Origin: Symsagittifera roscoffensis
Lineage: Eukaryota > Xenacoelomorpha > Acoela > Convolutidae
DNA length: 64,000 nt
Assembly: GCF_963678635.1 (NCBI RefSeq)
Contig: NC_087064.1
Span: forward strand, 80,389,526-80,453,525
Reading direction: 5' to 3'
Part shown: positions 56,001-64,000 of the stretch, piece by piece
Position numbering within the stretch: position 1 is the first letter of the stretch
How the letters are laid out: every line of letters begins with the position of its first letter
The notes under the pieces: generated by a model
Database searches by the model: none
Told to the model about the DNA's origin: nothing
Seen by the model: the letters and a program-made list of their open reading frames with translations, nothing else
Position numbers and translations under genes: made by a program

Positions 56001-57557
56001 TTTTCTCAAAAACTATTTTTCTGATTTTTACAGAGCTATCAATAGAAATACCGCCTACTCCCCTGTGTGTGTGTATATATACTCTTCTTGTCTTTTTTTA
56101 TTTTACTTCTGTCAACAGGCTTCGAAAATGTGTGGGGAATATTTGACCCATTTGATTTTTTTTCGTTTTCTGAAAATAACCCTCTCAAATCTTGAGATTT
56201 AGGTTTCAATGAATAGAATGGTTTTCAGAACTTTCCTCTGCATAAGCGGCTCCGCCAAAAAAAAAAAATTTCATCAAGTTTATGGCCTTCGGAATAGTCA
56301 AAGTTTTCGCTTTTATTGACGGTTTTTCGATAACTGACCTCCCTTATCTGAGATTGTGGATTCAAAGAAGATAACGGGTAGTGGTAAGCTACCTGGTGGT
56401 AACGGCTGCTCACAAAATCTTTTAGAAACAAAATTAAGTGCCATCGGAAAAGTCAAGTTATTGATTTTTTGAGCGTTTTTTTTTGAAAGTTTTGAATTTT
56501 CTCGACCCGGCTGTGAAAATTCCCAAGTCTCGACCCGGCTGTGGTAAGTTAAGAGCAGATTGTGGAAAGATCCTTTGCACAAGCAACTATGCCCAATTTT
56601 TTTAACCAAAATATTATGGCCCTCGGATTTTTTGACCGTGTTTTTTTTTTTTTTTTAAATTCTTAGGTTAAATTGAAAAACATCCTAACGAGATCAGAAA
56701 TCATAATAACGGAGAAGGATAATATAATAATGGTGCATACAGTTAAAATTGCCCATGCGGTTTTCTGATGCCAAAATTAGGCTATAGTAAAATGTCCCGT
56801 TAATTTCACGAAAGTGAGTAAATTGTGATATATCTCATTGTTTTATTTCCTTTTTAATTTGTTTTAGTTCCAGAGTTTGACTATACGAAAGGTGCAATTT
56901 TAAAACTGAACGACATAGCGCCCGAGACGTCCCGTGAAGAGTTGAAGTCAGTGTTCCGCCCATTTGCGAGTGAACTGTTCATTGCGTTTGAGAAGGGATC
57001 CTCTTCTGCGTATTTGCGCTTTAAGGACGAGGATTCTGCAGAGAAGGCTTTGAAGGGAGCAACTGAGGGTGATAAGAAACTCGAGACTCCCAGTGGTAAG
57101 AAAGAGCAAAAGAAGAATTCCATATTGAGCTAAAATTTATGGTATATTGGTACAAAAAGAATGCAATTGTTATGCTCCTCAAAAAATGATTTTTAATTAG
57201 GTTATCAAATTTTATCTGCTTTCAGGAAAGCAGTTAGATCTTTAATTTTCTCAAAATTTTGTAGGTGAATTCAAAGCTGAATTAGTTAAAGACGAAGAAG
57301 AAAAAACAAAAGCAGTAGAAAAATTGAAGCAAGATGAGGCCGACTATTTTTCACGACAACAGAACAACTCGCGTCGTGGTGGACGAGGCGGAGGATTCGG
57401 CGGCGGTGGCAGAGGTTTCCGAGGAGGAAGAGGCGGGGGAGGAGGGCACCGAAACCCTTTTAATAAAAACAGAGGCGAAAAACGAGAAAACTCCGATGAG
57501 TCTAAAGAAGGACCCTCGGAAGCCAAACATACGAAATTCGATTCTGATCACGAGTAA
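53079..57557 (+). CDS. SSB: Lupus La protein (SSB/LARP3), four coding exons
   Basis: Exons 53079-53372, 53642-54164, 56868-57095 and 57265-57557 join to 445 residues; all introns are GT-AG and the phases agree. Residues 1-65 are an acidic, low-complexity leader. Residues about 66-148 are the La motif (IIRQIEYYFGDINLPRDNF, WVSLQTMMTFNRLAKLT, SEDGTKIRRNPDKTL). About 157-235 is RRM1 (ARTLYIKGFPLELKVDEVL). About 273-349 is the second, atypical RRM (AILKLNDIAPETSREELKSV). The tail is Gly/Arg-rich (RGGRGGGFGGGGRGFRGG) then acidic. La binds the UUU-OH 3' end of new RNA polymerase III transcripts, chiefly in the nucleus. The acceptor TTTTTCAG ends 11 nt before the ATG. AATAAA at 57746 follows the stop. 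The Gly-rich RGG tail is longer than in human La. Confidence 0.95.
54165..56867 (+). other. La intron 2, long, with a fold-back and T-rich repeats
   Basis: 2.7 kb, GTGAGT to TTGTTTTAG. Holds a perfect 17-bp hairpin (54281-54318), a (TG)n/(TA)n run near 56068-56086 and a duplicated CTCGACCCGGCTGTG near 56499-56541. No ORF inside looks like a gene. Confidence 0.8.
54281..54318. repeat. Perfect 17-bp fold-back with 4-nt loop in La intron 2
   Basis: ATCAACCAAAATTGATA at 54281-54297, loop CTAC, then its exact reverse complement at 54302-54318. Confidence 0.9.
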
Positions 57558-58400
57558 ATATTGGAATCCGAACGGAAAGACTACAAGCGCGTAGTCTTCT
57601 GTTGTCTCTCATGTTGCTGAAATTTTTGTTTCGAAGAACTGATGTTTTAAGTTGATTTTTAGTTTTGTTTCACCTAACAGTTGTAAAACTCTTGTCAGAG
57701 TTTAATGGCTATTATATGATTGACGAAATATTCAATATTTCGAAAAATAAAAATACATCTGATTGAAGTTAAATATTTCCAATAGATTCGTTCATTGAAT
57801 TTTTTATTGAGTGACAAAGTTTAAAGTGAGTAGTTACAAACGGAGAGTAATAAAAAAAGCGCGTTAAACATATGGAATTTTCTTAGAAAGGCGTGATAGC
57901 CTTTCATAGATTCTCTGCGTATCGCAGAAACATCAATTAATTGGTTTCCCGTGCGGAGTGAAGGAATGTTAGTAGAAATATGATTTATTATTTTTGGTTA
58001 TCTAAGAGGACTATACGCATTTTTTGTGCAATTACATTTTGATATCAAACTGTTTGCACACGCCAAGCTTGCTAGGTTGCATTCATAGTTATTGTGGTGC
58101 ATCATTTTCAAATGAAGGGTTTTTGATGCAAGCAACTTAACAATAATAAAAACGAGTTCAGAAATTTTCTAACTCAATATATCTCGCAATTTATTGAAAT
58201 GCACAATTTATACGTAATGCGACTTTATGCTTTGCGATTTGTTACATGCATGCAACGTTAGCGTGGATGCCTTCAGTTTATTATATTCCAAATTATTAAT
58301 TGAAAAATTGGGTCGATTTGTATTTGGTTTCACTTTTGCCAAATTGCATTGGCAATTTATTAGTAATGTAGCTGCTATATTCGTGACTAGTGTTTGTCGG
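57558..58400. other. La 3' untranslated region and AT-rich flank
   Basis: La poly(A) signal AATAAA at 57746-57751. Beyond it no gene is seen; small hairpins such as GAAAGGC/GCCTTTC occur near 57895-57915. Confidence 0.6.
57746..57751 (+). terminator. La poly(A) signal
   Basis: AATAAA 189 bases after the La stop codon. Confidence 0.65.
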
Positions 58401-58409
58401 TTGTTAAGC

Positions 58410-58590
58410 TTGCGTGGCTGAGTGAATAGTGCGTGAGACTCAGAATCTTTTGATTGTAGTAGGTCGCCGATTCAAATCCTACACGTAGCTAATTCGAGGC
58501 TCATTTTCTTATTTCACTTGATAGAGCTGCCTGTTGGCCGTGTTCTCGCAAGTGTTTGCGTAGCGCAGCTTCGATTCTGTGTTTCATCTA
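58410..58590 (+). repeat. tRNA-derived SINE, copy 1
   Basis: Head: GCGTGGCTGAGTGAATAGTG (A-box-like), GTGAGACTCAGAATC, then CGATTCAAATCC (B-box-like). Body ends near GCGTAGCGCAGCTTCGATTC. The T arm does not pair, so it is not a functional tRNA gene. Confidence 0.65.
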
Positions 58591-58889
58591 TTGAACCGAT
58601 AAAAGCTATTTTTTTTCATACATTGGTGATTTTTGAAATATACTTGCGAGATTTTTGAAATGCTTAATTTTTTTTACGCAATATGTAAGTTATTCTAATC
58701 TATTACATGCAAAGTCAGTTCAGTTGCCTTTCGTTTATTGCAATCCAAATTATTACCTGCAAATGTTGCGGTTTTGTGCATTTTGAAGCTCCTGAATCTT
58801 TGAAGCAGCTTTCTCACTCGAGTTTTGCGAAGTTGCAGTCTCGCCTCTGTGTTAATTATAGCGGATGCTTTTTAAATGTCTATGGTGAA

Positions 58890-59030
58890 AATTTTAGGAT
58901 GTGAGGCTCTGAATCTTGAGGTTGGGATTCGGTTCCGGCACTTATTAAAGATTTTTATTTTCTTTCGGGCTTGATTATTTCGGGCTACTTTGTGTCGTTC
59001 TCTCGATTGTGTTTGCAAAGTGCAGCTTTG
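58890..59030 (+). repeat. tRNA-derived SINE, copy 2
   Basis: GTGAGGCTCTGAATCTTGAG, then GGGATTCGGTTCCGGCAC and further on TTTGCAAAGTGCAGCTTTGC. Same order as copy 1 but missing the A-box head. Confidence 0.55.
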
Positions 59031-59078
59031 CCTGTGTTGAATTTTCCAACTGTCTGTTGGCTATGTTTCGTTTTTTTT

Positions 59079-59120
59079 AAGAGTCATGAATGCAGTGAAT
59101 ACTCTTATATAGATAGGTCT
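59079..59120 (+). repeat. Left end of a MITE, GAGTCATGAACG family, copy C
   Basis: AAGAGTCATGAATGCAGTGA followed by ATACTCTTATATAGATAGGTC. No matching right end follows; only a fragment. The sequence before it (TTTTCCAACTGTCTGTTGGC) is the usual right end, so two fragments abut. Confidence 0.6.
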
Positions 59121-59559
59121 TGATGGTGGTTGCAAAGTGCAGCTTCGCTTCTGTGTACAGTTGGAGGTTTAGGCGGTATAAAGAGATTTAGCGCGATATA
59201 TGTTCTTTGAAATTCGAAAGTTGTGGTTTTTTCATAAATTAAGTTAGTTTTTGTCTGCTGGCTATTTTTAGTTTTCTTTTTGATTCATTCACACTTGCAA
59301 CAACCTTCTGTTGACTGGATTTTTGGATTTGCGGCTTAAGTTTTAATTGATTGAAGAATCTAATTTATGCCTGTATTTATCAGCGAATTGATTTCTTTAG
59401 GCATTCAAATTCGGCGGTAGGCTTGTTTCGCTCCAGTTTTGATTTAGTATTACTGATTTCTCCAGATAATAATTTAGAGAGTAACTGGAGTAACGGCATT
59501 TAGAAATTGGATTGGTGGAGTTTATCCAGAGAGGCGCCAAATTGGTATGTTTTATGTTT

Positions 59560-59922
59560 AAGAGTCATGAACATAGTGAAAACTCTTATATAGGTCTTGG
59601 TGATTTTTGTTCGTTTTTTTTCGGGAAAAGTCTATAATTGTGCTCTCTCAAATGCGGTTCGTCTTTTAATATCTTTTTCAGTTCACTCAATTTCTTTTGT
59701 TGAAATGCAGGCACACTCCACTATCGAAGAGCAAAAGTGTAAAGGTCGCAAAAATGTGATCATTTTCTAGTATCGAAAGTGGGATCCTATTTCTTAGATT
59801 TGTTCTAGAAATATGAAGAGCTTAAACGCCGTATATTTTTTACAACGAAAATTTCAAAAAATTAAGTCACTATTTCGTCTGTTTTCTTGCGTTCATGACT
59901 CTTTTCCAGCTGTCTGTTGGCT
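59560..59922 (+). mobile_element. MITE, GAGTCATGAACG family, copy D
   Basis: Left end AAGAGTCATGAACATAGTGA, right end CTTGCGTTCATGACTCTTTT then CCAGCTGTCTGTTGGCTGCAG. About 360 bp, no ORF; body matches copy B (CACTATCGAAGAGCAAAAGT, TAAAGGTCGCAAAAA, CTAGTATCGAAAG). Confidence 0.8.
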
Positions 59923-60775
59923 GCAGTTAAAATTCTCACTAAGCTACAATGATTTGGATTATTGAATTTTTCAAAAGCAGCTGTAAATCAGGATCCGAAA
60001 CGTTTTTGAAAGTATATTTTGCTTGTGAATGCGAATTGCAAGTTGACTCTGCGAGAAATTTTATTATAGCGACTTATCATTTCAATCTATAGTAAAAAAA
60101 AATTGATTTAGTTCATTCAGTTTTACTCACGAATCATAAAAATTGGATGGAACCTCGATTTCGCTTGCACAGAACAGATTAAGTAAAACTAAATAGTTTC
60201 AAACGCCGATGCGCATTCGTGATTTAAATTGAATGAATTATTTCGGTCTCATGCCATTCTGCCCTATACTAAAACACCCTTTATTCAAATCTATTCTATA
60301 TTCCAATCTACCTTATGTTCTTAATACATTAGAAGTTGTCTGAGACAATGAGCTGACTTACTATCTCGGTTTAAGGTCGCCGGTTGGCGCGATAACCGGC
60401 TCGATTTTTCGCATTGAATCTTACCCTCTTTTGGCGAGCTCGCAAAATGTTTGTGCGACTGTGGCTATCACTATTTTGCTGTTATCATTGGAGCGTTATC
60501 ATTCTTGCTGAAGACTTTAACGTGCTTTTAGATGATTTTTTTGTTCTTCACTTTTTTGTATTTTGAACGTTACGGAAAGAATTGATTTATTAGAATAAAG
60601 TAATATTTCAAATACAGTCACGGATAAACAACTTTCCACTTTGTTTTCTCCCGTGCATGTGGACGAAACTCTTTACAAATTTTTTCGCAACTATTTGATA
60701 TAGGAGTTATGTGCAGGGTTGTAATGTAAATAGGAGTAGTGTAATAGGGGGTTGAATTTTAGACACATGGCTGAT
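59923..60775. other. AT-rich interval upstream of SHMT
   Basis: No ORF. Contains a segment near 60340-60400 with GGTCGCCGGTTGGCGCGATA, loosely like the SINE head; otherwise nothing recognised. Confidence 0.45.
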
Positions 60776-60778
60776 GGA

Positions 60779-60790
60779 ACTATATATAGG
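60779..60790 (+). promoter_or_regulatory. Candidate TATA box of the SHMT gene
   Basis: CTATATATAGGG. Initiation about 30 bases on would give a short leader exon that could end at CAAAG|GTATAT near 60866, spliced to the acceptor at 61571. Confidence 0.45.
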
Positions 60791-61324
60791 GATCTGGCTG
60801 TATGAGAGCTCGAAGTCTTTTTGAAGGCATTAATTAGCCAGCCAATCAGTTAGTTTCAAAACAAAGGTATATCCTTTTTGTGGAATCATCCTCGTAAACA
60901 GAAACAACACAAGCAATTTGAAACTACGGACTAACTTTGTTACTTACTCGGTTGAAAACGAGAAGTTTTATTTATTTTGAAAACGAGAAGTTGCATTTTG
61001 CTGTAGCGAAAACTTGATCAAGGAGGTAATTTTTATGGAAGGAGCATTTGAGCTCTGCGATATAGGCTGCCTTTACTATAATGCGCTGGTTAGTCTAAAT
61101 CTTGTTGATTTTTTTTTCGGGTTAAAATTTTAAAATCTGCAAACGCTCAAATGGAAATTTTCGCGGCTTTGTTTTTTGATTTCTTTGAAAGTTCATTTTA
61201 TTATCTTATTATCCACTTTTATCAAAAAAGTGTCAATCATAAAATCGTATTGTATTTCAAAGAGCTCTCTATGGTTTTTTTTATAGATTCGAACATTCGA
61301 AATATCAAAAAAAAAATCGGATAA

Positions 61325-61376
61325 TTTTTTAGCAGTCTCTTTGAGTTCATTGACACTTTCCGAAGTCGATTGGCTA
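61325..61376 (+). repeat. Right end of a MITE, GAGTCATGAACG family, copy E
   Basis: TCTTTGAGTTCATTGACACT then TTCCGAAGTCGATTGGCT, a diverged version of the right end. It lies 200 bases before the SHMT acceptor. Confidence 0.5.
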
Positions 61377-61559
61377 TGTTATCAAATCAAAATGTTAACA
61401 TGGCGTGGCCCATATGACAAAACATGCGCATCGATATGGTTATTCTATTGGATGAGCCTTATCTCAAGGATTTTCCTATTTATATGTAGTTCGTTGGTAA
61501 ATACAAGATCATTTGATAGACACTCTGATCACCAAATATCTTTTACTGCAAGAAGCCAT

Positions 61560-61571
61560 TTGGTGTTTCAG
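61560..61571 (+). other. Splice acceptor 7 nt before the first SHMT start codon
   Basis: TTGGTGTTTCAG ends at 61571. It excludes the upstream ATG at 61513 from the mature message. Confidence 0.6.
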
Positions 61572-61578
61572 AAATCAA

Positions 61579-63786
61579 ATGGTTCAAAAGCTGCGAAAGT
61601 TAACTAAATCTGGTTTAAGTAGTTTGGGACCTAAACTTTGTAAAACAACCACTGAATCATCTTCATCCAACGCTGCTTCTGCTTATCATTTGTCTCAAAA
61701 TCTTAATTCTCGAAGTGAGTTGAGTCCCAGTTTGACTTTAGTTAGAAGTTATTCACACTTCCTTAGATCAGTTAAAATGGTAAATGAGTCATCTTTGCTG
61801 GTGAACGGAAATTGCGCCAATGGCCATGGAGAAACGAATGGAAAACACACTGCAACTACAGTACTGAACAGATGGAAGCATAGTTACTCTATTAGTGACA
61901 AGGAGCTGAACTCCGATGACACTGAAGTGTATCAGATAATGTTGAATGAGAAAAAGCGACAGAGATACGAGATTGAGCTGATTGCTTCGGAGAATTTTGC
62001 ATCGAAAGCCGTGCTTCAGGTAGGGAAAACCAACTCATAGTTTAGATGAAAACATGAGCGACTAGCTTAAGTGGCGATGGTTAAATTCGTTGACCATCAA
62101 AATTTCTGTTTCGTCAGCCCGTTTTCCTTTGAATATTTGTCAAACGTAGCTCGATTCTTGAGGTTTCAATTTTAAGCATTGTTTATATAAGTTTTGAATG
62201 ATGTTAGATACTTGATATTTTAGAATTAAATTCTTTTAACTATTTCTGTTTCTATTCTTGCAGGCTCTTGCTTCGTGCTTGCAGAATCGATACTCGGAAG
62301 GTTACCCTGGAACCAGGTACTACGGAGGTCAAAAGTACATCGATCAGATGGAACGTCTCTGCCAGCAGAGAGCTCTGGAAGCCTACCGTCTGGAACCTGA
62401 AAAATGGGGTGTGAACGTGCAGCCCTACTCGGGATCTCCGGCTAATTTTGCCGTGTACACAGCTCTGGTTGGACCTCATGGACGCATCATGGGTCTGGAT
62501 TTACCGGATGGCGGCCACTTGACGCATGGGTTTTACACTGAGAAGAAAAAGATTTCGGCAACTTCGATTTATTTTGAGTCGCTGCCGTACAAAGTGAACC
62601 CGGAAAGTGGTTTGATTGATTATGAAAAACTGGAGGAACAAGCAAAACTCTTCAAACCAAAACTTATCATTGCAGGTGGGTTTTATTTTTGTACTTAATT
62701 CAATGCAGTTACTTTAAGCTTGGCATTAGGCATATTGTGATCATTATGGCACAAATTCTAGGTGTGAGCTGCTACTCTCGTAATTTGGACTACGCTCGAT
62801 TCCGAGAAATAGCAGATTCCGTGGGTGCTTATCTGATGGCTGACATGGCACACGTTAGCGGACTTGTCGCTGCAGACGTTGTCGCGAACCCTTTCGAACA
62901 TTGCGACGTCGTCACAACAACCACTCACAAGAGTTTGAGAGGCCCGAGGTCGGGAATGATCTTCTTCCGAAGAGGCGTTAAGTCTGTGAACGCAAAAGGC
63001 GAAGAAGTATTGTATAACATGGAGAGGCCGATCAACGAAGCTGTTTTTCCCGGGTTGCAAGGAGGTCCGCATAATAACACTATCGCTGCTCTGGCGGTAG
63101 CTTTGAGACAGGCGAAGGAGCCAGAGTTTGTCGACTATCAGAAGCAAGTGTGTGCCAATGCGAAGCGAATGGGAGACGAATTGATGAAACGGGGATATAA
63201 AATTACCTCAGGTTAAAATTTTAATCATAATCTTTCTTCCACTAAGTACCTGTCCCTGCAATTAAAACTTGTTTAAAGAAAGTAATGAAAAATTAGTCGA
63301 AGAAGTCCTTGTGATGTAAAATAATAATACAATTCCAGTCTGTATACTAGTTTCACAATTAATTGTCGTTTAATGAGTTTTTAATGTTCAGGTGGAACTG
63401 ACAATCACCTGGTGCTTCTCGATTTGCGACCCATTGGATTGGACGGCGCCAGAGCAGAACGAGTCTTGGAATTATCTGGCATCACCTGCAACAAAAACAC
63501 CTGCCCTGGAGACAAAAGTGCTCTGAAGCCCAGTGGACTTCGATTGGGATCCCCTGCCATGACATCGCGAGATATGGTTGAAGACGACTTCACCCAAATT
63601 GTAGACTTCATTGACCAGGGTATCAAAATCACCCAATCGGTATTCGCCAAATGTGGGCCTACAATTTCAGATTTTAAGAAATTTGTAGAAACTGATACGG
63701 AAACCACGACGAAAATTGATCAACTAAAGCATAAGGTAGAAGCGTGGGTCGGCGACTTTCCGTTGCCAGGCATGGATGACATCTGA
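61579..63786 (+). CDS. SHMT: Serine hydroxymethyltransferase, four coding exons, two likely start sites
   Basis: Exons 61579-62019, 62264-62675, 62762-63211 and 63392-63786 join in consistent phases to 565 residues. The enzyme converts serine and tetrahydrofolate to glycine and 5,10-methylene-tetrahydrofolate with pyridoxal phosphate. Signatures: [76 protein letters not shown], then [14 protein letters not shown] with the phosphate-binding Lys at residue 341, and [21 protein letters not shown]. The first ATG (61579) follows the acceptor TTGGTGTTTCAG by 7 nt and adds 66 Ser/Lys/Arg-rich, acid-poor residues resembling a mitochondrial presequence. The second ATG (61777, context AAAATGG) would give a 499-residue cytosolic enzyme. 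The 62676 donor GTGGGT and 63212 donor GTTAAA are weak but the frames require them. Confidence 0.95.
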
Positions 63787-64000
63787 ACTGTTTTGCTGGT
63801 CATATTTTAAGTATGAATTGATATTTGATTCTTTTTTTTTCTATTCGACTTTATGAACTGCGATCGTAGTGATTTGAGTTGTTTTCTTTGTAAACAAGTA
63901 GTGTAATATTTTAAGGCTGTGTAACCGGAAATTACTCGTTAGATTGACTAATTTTGCCGTTTGAATAATTTGATGATGGTGCTTGCTTACAGTGTAAATG
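63787..64000. other. 3' flank of SHMT
   Basis: No AATAAA found before the window edge, so the message probably ends beyond it or uses a variant signal. Confidence 0.5.

Noticed and set aside
57334-57594. Alternative-frame ORFs across the Gly-rich tail of La
   Set aside because: GGN-rich codons read open in all frames; the frame continuing the La xRRM is the correct one.
58415-58490. A functional tRNA gene
   Set aside because: A- and B-box-like motifs are present, but the T arm does not pair and the sequence recurs as a dispersed repeat; it is read as a SINE head.
61513-61578. ATG at 61513 as the SHMT start
   Set aside because: It lies before the acceptor TTGGTGTTTCAG (61571), and the extra residues do not resemble a presequence.

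Overview
The window is animal nuclear DNA, AT-rich and intron-containing, from an invertebrate that I cannot place further. The evidence is spliced genes with GT-AG introns, five recognisable animal genes in 64 kb, and about half of the rest made of transposable elements (Ty3/gypsy, Penelope-like, CR1/jockey-like LINE, hAT, MITEs, tRNA-derived SINEs). In at least four genes a pyrimidine-rich AG acceptor lies 7 to 28 nt before the start codon. That fits either leader introns or spliced-leader trans-splicing, which occurs in several invertebrate phyla.

Layout. 1-1313 (minus): gag and protease part of a Ty3/gypsy element running off the left edge. 1.3-9.1 kb: AT-rich DNA with fold-backs and a repeat-like, GC-richer block (5.26-7.41 kb) ending in a polypurine tract. 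9165-12173 (minus): a 1002-residue nuclear PHD-finger protein of DIDO/PHF3/Bye1 type. 12.5-13.74 kb (minus): dead copy of an unassigned reverse transcriptase family with a C-terminal nuclease-like domain. 16.4-27.7 kb: a three-level transposon nest, in which a Penelope-like element is split by a LINE whose 5' end is itself split by a nearly complete Penelope-like element. 27802-29921: a hAT element with terminal repeats and 8-bp target duplication. 30-35 kb: unannotated repeats. 35152-37374 (plus): single-exon secreted M1 aminopeptidase-like gene. 38-42.9 kb: direct repeats and one SINE. 42.9-46.35 kb (plus): a LINE with an internal deletion, then a longer copy of the same reverse transcriptase/nuclease family seen at 12.5 kb. 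47169-52430 (plus): MED23, two coding exons. 53079-57557 (plus): La protein, four coding exons. 58.4-61.4 kb: SINEs and MITEs. 61579-63786 (plus): serine hydroxymethyltransferase, four coding exons, with start codons for both a mitochondrial and a cytosolic form.

The host genes do not form a pathway. MED23 (transcription), La (RNA polymerase III transcript maturation) and SHMT (one-carbon metabolism) are housekeeping genes lying head to tail on one strand. Copies of one MITE family sit in the MED23 intron, directly against the La acceptor, and upstream of SHMT.

Most noteworthy: a PHD-like zinc finger inserted within the reverse transcriptase domain of the Penelope-like family, seen in two independent copies; the datable nest; two copies of a little-described reverse transcriptase family; and a MITE end that appears to supply the La splice acceptor.
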